Of a stretch of 64,000 nucleotides of DNA, positions 25,114 through 35,006 are shown piece after piece. Each line of letters begins with the position of its first letter. The first letter of the stretch is position 1. The DNA is taken from contig JARGNI010000014.1 in NCBI GenBank assembly GCA_029213195.1, positions 1 to 64,000 on the forward strand. The letters are read 5' to 3'. The position numbers were made by a program, and so were the translations under genes. The stretch comes from Verrucomicrobiales bacterium. Lineage in GTDB: Bacteria; Verrucomicrobiota; Verrucomicrobiia; Verrucomicrobiales; DEV007. The notes below the pieces were generated by a model, which was not told where the DNA came from, made no database searches, and saw only the letters and a list, made by a program, of their open reading frames with translations.

Positions 25114-28100
25114 TTATTCGGCTTCGCTTTCGACCGCCTGAGCTTCACGCTCGAATTGCTGGAGCATTTCGGGCAAGGCGAGTCGGCCTCGAGAATATTT
25201 TGCGGCATCGGACTCCGGAAAGTCCCAGCGACAGCGATTGTAACGTTGGAAGGCGATCTCGTTCGCCCCCCCCTGGCGGAAACTTTCTCCCGCCCAGAAG
25301 AGGGACTGTGCGGTGAGGTCGTCCTCAGGAAAGCGCTTCACAAAATCGTCGAAGGCTTCACCAGCCATCTGGTATTCCTCGCTCTTGTAGAAACACTGTC
25401 CAACCCGGAACGCCATCCGCGGGGCCCACTCGTGATTCTCGAATCGCTCGAGAAACTTCTGCCCGACCTGAGCGGAAACGAGGTAGTCCTCTCGATTGTA
25501 GAAATGCTCGTTGATCCGAATCATCACGTTCGAGATCAGCGGGCTCTCCGGATAGGTCGCGGCGAGAGTGACATAGGCCTCGAGAGCTTCGTCGAGACGC
25601 TCCGCCTCCTCATAACACTGCCCGAGCTTGTACTGAGCATCGGCCGCGAGAGAGTGATCGGGGTATTGCTTCACAATCGTCTCATAGGAATCGATCGCCT
25701 CGTCCCAGTCTTCCAACTCCTGCGCAAATTGCCCTAACAAGTAAGCAATCCGGGCATTGTATTTCGGATCCTGGTAGTCTTCCTGAAGTTCGCGCAGGAC
25801 ACGCCGTCCATTTCGGAGATCTTCTTCGGCTTCCTCTTTTCGATCGAGGGCGAGATGGCTCTTGAAGAGCTCGAAGTAGCTTTCCGCGATGTGAAACTGC
25901 GTTTGAATCGCGAGGGCTTCTTCGCCAAAGATCTTCGTGAACCCACTGACATCGCCATCAGTACCGTCGGAAACGGGAATCGCGACGGTATGGAGAACTG
26001 GCTCACCCTGACTCGAAGGACGAGGGTCCTCGTACTGGATCTCGATCGGGTGACCAAAGAAGACTTCCAACTCGGAGACGGCAGGGTCGAAATTCCCAGG
26101 AACAGGCTCCGGGGTTGCCTTGAGCTTGAAGGAGCCGGTGAAGACTCCGCTGTGACTCAAGGTTTCCTCCAAGGCAACTTCCTCTCGCTCCCCCTTTTCC
26201 GAATTCACTGCTACGGTGATCCGATCTCTTTCTTCGCTCACGTCCTGATCCGGATCGGTCAACCGGAGAAACAGCCGCTCCCCCACCTGGAGGGACTCGA
26301 CGGGGTCGAGATAGGAGTTGTCGGTTGCAACCAGTTCCGCATTGCTGCGAATCCCGGCACGCCCTTCCAGGACATTCCACTCCGGGGTGGTATTCTCGGC
26401 ATCGGTGTAGGTCGCACGAATCGTCTTGTTCCCGGTGAGATTGAAAACGCCGACGAGTCCATCATCGACCGAGTCACGCCGGCCTTCCGGCTCGGCTCCT
26501 TCCTCCACTGGTTTGAGAATTCGTCCCACGAGTCCACTCTGGGAGCCGGGCTCCCGAGGAATTACAGAAGGACTGTCTTCGCCACCGAGGCGAAGCGTGA
26601 TCTGGCCAACAAACCGGCCTCGGTGGAGGGCAGGGTTGCGAACATCGGCGTATTGATCTTCCAGGTTGGAGAAGGAGGAGGAAATTCGACACGCGACTTC
26701 CACAGGAACCTCGCTGGCGACGCCTTCTTCATCGACCAGCGTAAGGGCTACGATGACTTCGCTGAGTGAATCACGAGCCGCGTCTTCATCGATCACCTCG
26801 ACCGTCAAGGGCACCTCGAAGGCCACTTGGGTTTCTTCCTCCCCGTTGGAATCAGGTAAGAACCGAACTTCCCCTGGTCCTTCTCCATCTGCTTTGGGGA
26901 TCACGATGGAGGAAAGGATGCGCAATTCTGCATCGGTCGGCTCGCGGACATAGACGACGCATTCGCGATCAATGGCATGCCCCGGGAAAGTGTTTTCCTG
27001 ATCACGATAGGAAAAATACACCTGGTCTCCCGGAGAAAGCCCGATGCGAGGAGCCCCGGATGCATCTTCGGGTCCTGCACCGTTGTCTCCCGCTTCGGAA
27101 TCGAAAGTATCAATCTCCGCCTTGAACACACCCGAGTTGGATTGCGTCTCCGTCGCGATCAAGGTCAGCAGTTCTCCATCACCGACTTGGACCTCGAGCG
27201 GAACCTGGTCTCGTTGACCAGTGCTGTCGTAGTCGAAGTCGACGATCTCCACCGTGATCCGTTCCCCCGGATCGATTCGCAGAAGATCTTTCTCGACCTC
27301 GTTGACGGTCCCATCACTGCGTCGAATGAAATCATAGGCGATGGGTTGGATCGTTCCGTTGTAGTAAGTCGCAGTCAGGCTCTGGGTGAGCGCTCGGTTT
27401 TTCGGCTCGCCACCCGTTGGCAGTTCATCGATGTAAACCGACTCGATCCGATCGCCGGGAGCAATCTCGAGGACGTTGTTGTTCGAGAGTTGCAGCAGGT
27501 CCGCTTCGGTCGGGATGTAACGAGAAGAAGGCCCTTCGATCGTGACCGAGTTGATGGCCACTGCCTGGCCGAGAAATTCATCGACCACGAACCGAACATG
27601 CCGAAGCTCCCGTTCTTCCATGGTGAACTCCCACTTCCCTTCTTCATCGACTCCCATAGTACCCAGCGGATAGGCGCCCGCCATCTCGAGGTCCGTGACA
27701 AACGCCTGTTCCAGATCGAAATCGGACCCAACAAAGGAGGACAATCGAACAGAATCAGAGTTGGGATTCTCCCGCGCCCGTAAAATCTCAGCGGGGCGAC
27801 GCGCCGAATCCGGAGTCGTGGCAAAGGCGACGATCTGGTGCAGCCCCGCTTCCAAGTAGGCATCGACTTCGAGGGAGTTTTTCACCTTCGCAGGACGCTG
27901 CAGCGGGAAGCCATTGACGATCAACGCGACGGTATCTCCCTTCAGGGCAAAACGAACCGCACCGGCTCGCGGCTGGATTAAAGTTCCCTGCCAGAGGACC
28001 GCGCTCGGATCGGCCTTTCTCTCCCTGGCTTCCTCCGGGTCGATCGGAAGCTCCGTCGCGTAACGGAGATCACTGACGACCTCGGTCGAGTGGGGGTCCT

Positions 28101-31100
28101 CCTTGGAAAGACGAACGACCCGTTCCCATTCGTGAAGATTGCTGATGTTGGTCTTCCAGACCCGGCGAGTCATCTCACGAAACTCTCCCTGTGGCAAGGT
28201 GAGGTCTTCGCGACGCGGATGCTCAGCAAGGGGGTACCAGAATCTTCCATCGTGACTGCCCACCAACCGGGCGCGCACGGGAGCTTGGTTCGCCGGATCC
28301 GGTGTCGTGACCGTACCTCGGGTCACCACGCGAAGATCCTTGAGATCCACGGAGAGCCATTTGGGGGCAAGGCCATCGGGTTGGCTGATCCACGCGGTCG
28401 AGTCATCCTTGTCGATCGCCATGAGAGGACTCTGCTCGATTGCGGTATCCGTCGCCAGCGCTCCGGCGGGAAGATCACTCGTTGCGATCATCCCCTCAAA
28501 AACAGCAGAGTGAGAACCCGTCTCCTCCAACATCACGGGAACCTCATCTCCACTCGAAGAAGTCACCTTGACCTGTACTTGGTCAGCCTCGTTCGAAAGA
28601 TCCCGGTCGAGATCGACAACACGGAGATAGATGGGGTTCCCTGGCTTGATCTCACTGGAAGGGCGCTGCACCGACCGACGAAGTTCCTCGACTTCATTCT
28701 CTCTCGCCTCGCGCTCCATCCGCTCTCGTTCCGTTTCCTCCTCTTCTTCCTCGATGAGGGAACTGGCCATCTCGAATTTCCCATCGACCGCAAGCCCGAT
28801 ATCACCCGTCGCGAGCGGCTCGAACTGAAACTCCTCTTTGAAATCCTCCGGGTAGTCGACCTGGATCAAATCACTCCCTGACACTTCAAGAACACCATTG
28901 CCCGGTTCAGGATCACCAAGGCTTGTCTCGACCTCCCCGATGAAGAGCCCTTTCCCCGCGCCACCACTGGTGATCATCGCCGTCTCTCGATCCCCACCGG
29001 GAACGGTGATCACTTCGACCGGAATTCTCGAATGCCCTCGACTGATCCCGAGATCGCTATCCTGGACCACGATGGACAGGGCGCGTCCCGGCTCGTGCCA
29101 GCGCTTCGACTCCTGCCCCAGCCTTCCCACAGTTCGCAGCAATTCAAGCTGATCGAGATAGCGTTGCTCCCCTCCATACACCTCGGCAAGGTTGTAGAGC
29201 GTCTCGTTGGCAAGGGATACATCGGGCATCGAAGTGAGCACCTCCTTGAAGATGTCACGGGCCTCTTCCGGATTCCCTTTTCGACTCTCGAGGACACCGC
29301 GAAGGAAATTTCCTCGGACCCGAATCTTGGCGACAGAACTGTTGGCAAGTTCTTCAAAAGTCTCCTCGGCCTGATCGAAGATCTTCTGTGCCATCTGGGT
29401 TTCCCCGATTCCAAACTTTGCCTCGAGAGCCTCCTCCGTGTCCGGATAGCGGTTGACGACCGTGGTGTATTCCGATCGGGCGACTTCGTAGCGCTTCGCA
29501 CGATCGTAATTCTTGGCCAGCAACAACTGGATCCGAGCCTTCTCATGATCCTGAAATCTCTCGCTCTCACTGTGGGCGACCAGCCACTTGCGAAGCATCG
29601 CCTCGGCTCGCTCCTGATTCTCGGTGCCCCCGGCCGCAATGTGAGAGTCAGCAGCGAAGGCGACGAGCTCCGTCGGCAGTTCGAGAAGATACTCGTCGAA
29701 GCGATCCTTTTGCTCGATGTAGGTCGCGAGCGCTCGCTCGTGATCCCCCAACCGCAGGTGCAGACCGATCTCCAGAACCGGTGCGATGGGGTTGTCCGCA
29801 CTCACTTCCATCCCGAGAGCGCCCATCTTGCCATAGGCACTGCGAACCAGTCGGCGCGCCTTCTCCTGGGTATCGACAGCCGCGCTTCGCATGTTCGCAA
29901 TCAAACCCGTTCCCAGCGACGCCGCTTCGGCATATTCTTCCCGCCCCATCGCTCGCTGGGCCCAGGAGAAAAGATAGCTGTAACTGGTCGAATCGTCACT
30001 CGAGCGAAGGGTCGTCTCCCGATAGGCCAGCAAGCGCTCGATCGGGGTGGATTCAAAGCCTTCCACCGAGAGAAGAGCCAGGGTCGCGACGGCACTATCA
30101 CGACCATAATTCATCGCTTCAGCTCGTTCGTAAACGATTCGCTTCTGTTCGGCAGTCCACTCCTCGTGCCCACTCGCGTGACTCACCCAGTCGCGCACAT
30201 AGCCGAAACTCCAGGGGCGGAGTCGTCTCGCGGCTCGAACTTCCACCGCATTCTTCGCGAGGGATTCAAAATTCGCGAAATCGTCGACCTTCAGATACTC
30301 GTTGGCAAGACGGCTGGCGTAGACCGCATAGTTGTCATTCTCCCTCTCGACATAAGACTTGAGGAACTGGATTCGATCCTCCGGATTTTCCATCCGATCC
30401 ACCAGGGTGAGCACTGCTCTCGCGGTTTCGGAAAAACCCGGATCCCGCTTGGCGCTTTCCTCACAATACTGAACCAGCTCGGCTTCCATTTCGAAATGCC
30501 GAAAGTGATCCAGGATGGTACCCAGGTAGTGATTCTTGATCGGATACTGGCTCTGGTTCTTTCGTATCCAGGCGACAGCTTTCTTGAGATCGTCCGCGCT
30601 TTCGATTCGCCTCGCGAGATTGACGGCGTGATACCAGGCTCCGGGATCCGGCTCGGCTTGCGTGAAAGTGAGGAGATGATCGAGAGCCCGGCGACTCTCT
30701 TCCGCTTCGCCATAAGAAGCGCCCAATTCCACCCAATCCCTCGCCACCTGGTAATCCTTGGGAAGCAAGCGGGCCAATTTGGCAAAGGAGGACAATGCCT
30801 CCGCCTTCTTGCTGCGATCGCCATAGCTCTTCAGATCCGTGGTATGCAGGCGCAGGAGGTAGATCTCCTGCTCCTGGGAAAGCTTTCTCTGCAACAACTG
30901 CTCCCGCGCTCCGTGTCCGCGCATCCTGTTCTGCAGGGCAGAACTCCAGAGGCGGGTGGTTTCCTCTTTTCGAAAAGCGTCATACTTGTCCTTGGCCCAC
31001 TTGTAGTTCTTCCTGACCACCTCGACGTCGGACTTTCGGGCTTTCTCCAGCCAACTGCCCAGCGCACCCGTGTAATTCTGATTGTGGGCATGAGCCCGCG

Positions 31101-32511
31101 CATGCTTGAGGTAGCGATCGACCTCTTGCTGAAATTCCCGATCACTGGCGGAGTTGCCCAGGATCCAACCCAACGCAGAACTGAACTCGCTTGTCGCGCC
31201 GGGCAAAGGATTGGCGTAGAGAATTTCCGAACGAAGAATCTCCTGAGCTTTCTCGGGATTCTTCATCCGATCCCGGAAGTGAGTCATCGCCATTCCGTAG
31301 TGGAGGCGATACTCATCGATGGAGTCCGAGCCGATCGTAGCCCGATAAACAGACTCCACCCTGGGCCAATACTGCTCTTCCCCCGTCCACTCAAACAAGC
31401 GCCCTGCATTGTATGCCGATTCACGAAAGACTTCCTGGAGGGCAGCCAGGGACTCCGAAAGCTTCTCGCTGCGCTGCAGGTCTGCTGCGAGGAGATACTT
31501 CATCTCCATCCGTCGAGAAACGCTCTCTCGAGGGAAGTCTTTCAGGTAAAGATCGACCGCTTTCTTGAGGTCGGAATGAGAGCCCTGGGCATCGTAGATC
31601 GAGCGAATCAGGTTTCGATAGACTTCCGAAGATTTGGCTCCTCTCGCGATCGATGATCGATAGGCTTCGATCGCATTGGCATACTGTTTCTCGCTGCGGT
31701 AGCTGTCCCCCATCGCATGAGGCAGCTCCCATTGTGCTTCCGAATCGAGAGGGACCTTCTTCTCGAGCACTTTCCGACCGATCTCGTTGCTGAACGCATA
31801 CTGCTGGCCATACGCACGTGTCTGATGGACCGCTAGGATCCCAAACATGCCTGCCGTCGTGTTGGCCGGCAACTGATCCAGAAGCACGAGGGCCATCTCG
31901 CCCATCGCCGTTGCCGCGGATGCAGAGCGAAGATCCTGGTAGAGACGAAAAGCACGAACCGCGTCATCGAGACCTTCCTTTCCCCGCTTCTCCCACGAAG
32001 CCCTGTAGTGATCGGCAGCATCTCGCCGCTGGCCCTCTCGTTCAAGGACCTGGGCCAACATGCGATGAAACTCCCCCGCCTGCTTCGACTTTGGGTAGCG
32101 ATCGACAAACTGGAGAATCGTAGCCTTGAGTTCCGCATTCCGATTCGCGATCGCGAGACCTTCGATGAGTTTCCCCATCACTTCTTCATGCTTGGGATGG
32201 CCTGCCTGCGCATTGACGAAAGTCTTTCCAGCACGAACGAGACCGAAAACCTGTCCGTCCTTGTAGTAGAGATCCACCAGTTCGAGCAGGACACGCCCGC
32301 CCTCCTCGGATCCTTCCAGGGTCTGGCGAAGTTTTGCTTCGAGATCCGCCGCTCTCTTTTCGGAAGCGGTGAGCTCGCGCGACGGAGCCTGCCCGGGAGT
32401 TGCGTCCTGCGCTGACACCGCTTGCGAGGAGAGAGCGAGCACGAGGAGAAGGAAGAAAAATCGCATGGAAGAAAGGGGAAACAGGGGAAGGAAATTGGGA
32501 ACACGCATCAC
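25114..32511 (-). CDS. Giant exported TPR protein with central beta modules
   Basis: 2465 aa. Signal peptide is MRFFFLLLVLALSSQAVSA, so translation may begin at Met16 (32466). Residues about 40-1190 are helical repeats of TPR type, clearest at the end (AKNYDRAKRYEVARSEYTTVVNRYPDTEEA). From about 1200 to 2190 comes beta structure: a module with DLDRDLSNEADQVQVKV and ETGSHSAVFEG (near 1330), a discoidin-like segment (about 1355-1435, KWLSVDL, LVGSHDGRFWYPL), a PA14-like segment (about 1500-1565), and further modules with ETQSNSGVF (near 1790), a weaker copy near 1965 and ETLSHSGVFTG (near 2118). Residues about 2195-2450 are again TPRs. It starts 3 bases after the 808-aa gene. Periplasmic or surface scaffold; exact function unknown. 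Confidence 0.88.
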   Translation of the reverse strand: MMRVPNFLPLFPLSSMRFFFLLLVLALSSQAVSAQDATPGQAPSRELTASEKRAADLEAKLRQTLEGSEEGGRVLLELVDLYYKDGQVFGLVRAGKTFVNAQAGHPKHEEVMGKLIEGLAIANRNAELKATILQFVDRYPKSKQAGEFHRMLAQVLEREGQRRDAADHYRASWEKRGKEGLDDAVRAFRLYQDLRSASAATAMGEMALVLLDQLPANTTAGMFGILAVHQTRAYGQQYAFSNEIGRKVLEKKVPLDSEAQWELPHAMGDSYRSEKQYANAIEAYRSSIARGAKSSEVYRNLIRSIYDAQGSHSDLKKAVDLYLKDFPRESVSRRMEMKYLLAADLQRSEKLSESLAALQEVFRESAYNAGRLFEWTGEEQYWPRVESVYRATIGSDSIDEYRLHYGMAMTHFRDRMKNPEKAQEILRSEILYANPLPGATSEFSSALGWILGNSASDREFQQEVDRYLKHARAHAHNQNYTGALGSWLEKARKSDVEVVRKNYKWAKDKYDAFRKEETTRLWSSALQNRMRGHGAREQLLQRKLSQEQEIYLLRLHTTDLKSYGDRSKKAEALSSFAKLARLLPKDYQVARDWVELGASYGEAEESRRALDHLLTFTQAEPDPGAWYHAVNLARRIESADDLKKAVAWIRKNQSQYPIKNHYLGTILDHFRHFEMEAELVQYCEESAKRDPGFSETARAVLTLVDRMENPEDRIQFLKSYVERENDNYAVYASRLANEYLKVDDFANFESLAKNAVEVRAARRLRPWSFGYVRDWVSHASGHEEWTAEQKRIVYERAEAMNYGRDSAVATLALLSVEGFESTPIERLLAYRETTLRSSDDSTSYSYLFSWAQRAMGREEYAEAASLGTGLIANMRSAAVDTQEKARRLVRSAYGKMGALGMEVSADNPIAPVLEIGLHLRLGDHERALATYIEQKDRFDEYLLELPTELVAFAADSHIAAGGTENQERAEAMLRKWLVAHSESERFQDHEKARIQLLLAKNYDRAKRYEVARSEYTTVVNRYPDTEEALEAKFGIGETQMAQKIFDQAEETFEELANSSVAKIRVRGNFLRGVLESRKGNPEEARDIFKEVLTSMPDVSLANETLYNLAEVYGGEQRYLDQLELLRTVGRLGQESKRWHEPGRALSIVVQDSDLGISRGHSRIPVEVITVPGGDRETAMITSGGAGKGLFIGEVETSLGDPEPGNGVLEVSGSDLIQVDYPEDFKEEFQFEPLATGDIGLAVDGKFEMASSLIEEEEEETERERMEREARENEVEELRRSVQRPSSEIKPGNPIYLRVVDLDRDLSNEADQVQVKVTSSSGDEVPVMLEETGSHSAVFEGMIATSDLPAGALATDTAIEQSPLMAIDKDDSTAWISQPDGLAPKWLSVDLKDLRVVTRGTVTTPDPANQAPVRARLVGSHDGRFWYPLAEHPRREDLTLPQGEFREMTRRVWKTNISNLHEWERVVRLSKEDPHSTEVVSDLRYATELPIDPEEARERKADPSAVLWQGTLIQPRAGAVRFALKGDTVALIVNGFPLQRPAKVKNSLEVDAYLEAGLHQIVAFATTPDSARRPAEILRARENPNSDSVRLSSFVGSDFDLEQAFVTDLEMAGAYPLGTMGVDEEGKWEFTMEERELRHVRFVVDEFLGQAVAINSVTIEGPSSRYIPTEADLLQLSNNNVLEIAPGDRIESVYIDELPTGGEPKNRALTQSLTATYYNGTIQPIAYDFIRRSDGTVNEVEKDLLRIDPGERITVEIVDFDYDSTGQRDQVPLEVQVGDGELLTLIATETQSNSGVFKAEIDTFDSEAGDNGAGPEDASGAPRIGLSPGDQVYFSYRDQENTFPGHAIDRECVVYVREPTDAELRILSSIVIPKADGEGPGEVRFLPDSNGEEETQVAFEVPLTVEVIDEDAARDSLSEVIVALTLVDEEGVASEVPVEVACRISSSFSNLEDQYADVRNPALHRGRFVGQITLRLGGEDSPSVIPREPGSQSGLVGRILKPVEEGAEPEGRRDSVDDGLVGVFNLTGNKTIRATYTDAENTTPEWNVLEGRAGIRSNAELVATDNSYLDPVESLQVGERLFLRLTDPDQDVSEERDRITVAVNSEKGEREEVALEETLSHSGVFTGSFKLKATPEPVPGNFDPAVSELEVFFGHPIEIQYEDPRPSSQGEPVLHTVAIPVSDGTDGDVSGFTKIFGEEALAIQTQFHIAESYFELFKSHLALDRKEEAEEDLRNGRRVLRELQEDYQDPKYNARIAYLLGQFAQELEDWDEAIDSYETIVKQYPDHSLAADAQYKLGQCYEEAERLDEALEAYVTLAATYPESPLISNVMIRINEHFYNREDYLVSAQVGQKFLERFENHEWAPRMAFRVGQCFYKSEEYQMAGEAFDDFVKRFPEDDLTAQSLFWAGESFRQGGANEIAFQRYNRCRWDFPESDAAKYSRGRLALPEMLQQFEREAQAVESEAE

Positions 32512-32514
32512 GAT

Positions 32515-34941
32515 TCAGAAACCAGCTTTGACGAGCGCATCGCTGATTCGCTTGGCTTCTCCTGCAACACTGCTCTCGGGGAATTCATTGATCAGCTGAT
32601 CGAACATGCGCCGGGCCTGGGATCGCCGCTCGAGCCGGAACAGGCAACGCCCGTAGTTGAAGAGAATCACGTCGAGGAAGTTCGCATCGGGGTATTCGGA
32701 AAGGACATTCTCGAAGACGTCGATGGCCCGGGAGTAGTCCTGCTTCTTGTAGTAGAAGTTCGCCATCTTGGCGACGGAGTCCCCCACCCGTCCACTGTCC
32801 GGAAACTGCTCGTAAACTTTCTGATATTCGACAAAGGCACGCTCGTAGAGTTGATCGGCCTGCTGGGAAGCCGCTTCCCCGGCCATTGTCTCGTAGCTCT
32901 CCGCGATCCCGAACTGGGCCTCTCCTTTGAGAGGGCTATCGTTCAATCGCAGGATGGAACCATAGAGTCGAATCGCATCTGGAAACTGCCCCTGTTCGCG
33001 AAACGCATCCGCCTGTTTCAGCATCGCCTCGTCGACGAAAGTCGACTCGGGAAATTCCTTCATGAGCCGTTGGCTCATCGACACGGCCAGGTTGTAATTC
33101 CCCATCGCGAAATAGGTGCGCCAAAGTTGGACGTAGGTGCTTTCGAGAATCGTTCCGCCGAGCTGCCGAGCTTCCTGCAGGACCTCCCCTGCTGTCGCCA
33201 AGGCTTCCTCGTATTTCAGATCAGCTTTGTCCTGCAGACCGAAATCCTTGTAGTGATTCCCGATATGGGTGAGCGCATCCGAAGAGCGAAGCTTGGTCTT
33301 GATACGAAGCTCGGCGTCGTCGATGTCGGTCTTCGTGACCCGGACATTTCCGAGGTTCCCTTCGATGCACTGGGCTTCCGCAACCAGTTCCAAGGGAGCT
33401 GGCCCCAGGTTGACTTTGTCGAGGTAGCGAAGCCGAAGCCGATCTCCCGGTTGAGCCTGAAGCTGTGGATCTCCCGCTTTCGGTTCGGCAGCAGCTTCGA
33501 TCACGACCGTGCCCCGGAAGACTCCGGAATGAGTGGTGAAGGGAACGTTTTCCTCGACGTCGACCGAGTCTGCAATCTCAGGCGACTCCTCGACCTCCGT
33601 AGTCTCTTCGGCTCCTCCAGTTTCTTCGGTTTGTTCGGAAGAAGCGGTGCCTTCGCCTTCTCCCTCGGCGCTGGCCTCTTCCTCAGTCGCGAGCTCCACT
33701 TCCTCGATATCGACATAGACCTCATTGAGGGTAACCTTGGTTTCATCAATCTTCCGGTAGCGCTCGACCTGGGGAACTTCATTCTCCTCGGCGAGGGGAT
33801 CGCGCTTCGCCACCGCATCGGCGATTTCCTCGTCGATCTCCGACTGGGTCTTCTCTCTCCAGATTTCTGCGAACGCCGTGATCTGGTCCGCTGCGGGACC
33901 AGTGTCGAAATCCGCATCGGTAATCTCGAGGTTGGCTTGTTTCCCAATAACGACCCCGGCAAGCGAATCTCCAAATGAGCCGTCCTTGATCTGGACGAGA
34001 GCCGTTCCTACCACGTCGACTTCAAAGGATCGCTCCTGGTCGAACTTTCGGTCGGCTGTCTGGGCATCGAGGTAGCGAACTTCGATCCGATCTCCTCCCT
34101 GCACCTCGAGACGCCCGTTCCCTGGCTCCGCGCTCGCCAGCACCGTCGGAATCGATCCTAACACCACCCGAACTTGTCGTCCGAGGGGATAGCAGATCAC
34201 TTTCTCGACATCGCCTGCCGTCGTCTCGCAGGTCACCTCGATCGTTTCTCCGGGCTCCAACACTGCGAGATCCTGGTCGCCCACCTTGACGTAGAGTCGC
34301 TTTCCCGCCTCGACTTTCTCAATCGCGGCATCTTCCCCGGTCAGGGCGGTACCCACTTTCTCGAGGGCTTCGATGGCACGACTGTAGTGCCCCAGCTTGA
34401 AATGCCCGAGTCCGATGTAGTAGTACGCCGAATTGACTTCGGGGGAAGAAGGATAGTCCTCGATGACTCGCCGCAAGACCTTGAAGCTATGACCATAGTG
34501 CCGCCCCTCGTAAAAACACATCCCGGTCTTGAGAGCGGCATCGGCCCGTTGCTCGGAATCGGAATTGCCCTCGACATCGACGGCCTCGAAGTGCCCCCGG
34601 GCCTCATCGAAAGCGCTTTTGTTTTCGAGAAGAAAATTCCCGAGACGCAGATGAGCGTCAAAACGCACCCGGCTTCCGGGATAGCGCTCGATGACCGATC
34701 TCCAGATCTCGACCGCCTTCTCAGTCTCCTCGGCTTCGAGACGGGCATCTCCGGCCTCGAGCAGTTTTCGTGCGGCTCGATCTTCGACGATGGAACCTCG
34801 GACCGGAGCCTCCTGTGCCTCCGAGTCGACCGGAGTCGAGACATACCCGCAAAGGAGCACGAGAAACGCCAGCCCAAACCAGGACTCGACCCTGTTGCAC
34901 CAGAGACCAGACCCTGTTGTTTTGACCACTTTCATACTCAT
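32515..34941 (-). CDS. Exported TPR protein with beta module, first gene of the ExbB/ExbD run
   Basis: 808 aa. A hydrophobic signal lies at about residues 22-42. TPRs follow at about 55-205 (AVEIWRSVIERYPGSRVRFDAHLRLGNFLL and so on), then a beta region at about 205-550 with GNGRLEVQGGDRIEVRYLD, a DADFDTGPAADQITAFAE strand pair, an acidic low-complexity insert (about 410-455) and TTHSGVFRGTVV, then TPRs to the end (about 570-800; VYEQFPDSGRVGDSVAKMANFYYKKQDYSRAIDVFE). The layout TPR-beta-TPR and the SGVF module are shared with the giant protein encoded 3 bases downstream, so the two are related and likely partners. A 65-base gap separates it from the DUF1501 gene upstream. Confidence 0.87.
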   Translation of the reverse strand: MSMKVVKTTGSGLWCNRVESWFGLAFLVLLCGYVSTPVDSEAQEAPVRGSIVEDRAARKLLEAGDARLEAEETEKAVEIWRSVIERYPGSRVRFDAHLRLGNFLLENKSAFDEARGHFEAVDVEGNSDSEQRADAALKTGMCFYEGRHYGHSFKVLRRVIEDYPSSPEVNSAYYYIGLGHFKLGHYSRAIEALEKVGTALTGEDAAIEKVEAGKRLYVKVGDQDLAVLEPGETIEVTCETTAGDVEKVICYPLGRQVRVVLGSIPTVLASAEPGNGRLEVQGGDRIEVRYLDAQTADRKFDQERSFEVDVVGTALVQIKDGSFGDSLAGVVIGKQANLEITDADFDTGPAADQITAFAEIWREKTQSEIDEEIADAVAKRDPLAEENEVPQVERYRKIDETKVTLNEVYVDIEEVELATEEEASAEGEGEGTASSEQTEETGGAEETTEVEESPEIADSVDVEENVPFTTHSGVFRGTVVIEAAAEPKAGDPQLQAQPGDRLRLRYLDKVNLGPAPLELVAEAQCIEGNLGNVRVTKTDIDDAELRIKTKLRSSDALTHIGNHYKDFGLQDKADLKYEEALATAGEVLQEARQLGGTILESTYVQLWRTYFAMGNYNLAVSMSQRLMKEFPESTFVDEAMLKQADAFREQGQFPDAIRLYGSILRLNDSPLKGEAQFGIAESYETMAGEAASQQADQLYERAFVEYQKVYEQFPDSGRVGDSVAKMANFYYKKQDYSRAIDVFENVLSEYPDANFLDVILFNYGRCLFRLERRSQARRMFDQLINEFPESSVAGEAKRISDALVKAGF

Positions 34942-35006
34942 ACCAGACGCCGAAGCGGGGTGCGATTCCCGAAAAGAGAATCGCTGATTTCCCGTCTCAG
35001 GTTTTC

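Noticed and set aside
29032-31656. An 874-codon open frame on the plus strand inside the giant TPR gene
   Set aside because: It is antisense to a gene with clear TPR content and signal peptide, and its translation shows no family motif. High-GC codon bias creates such antisense frames.
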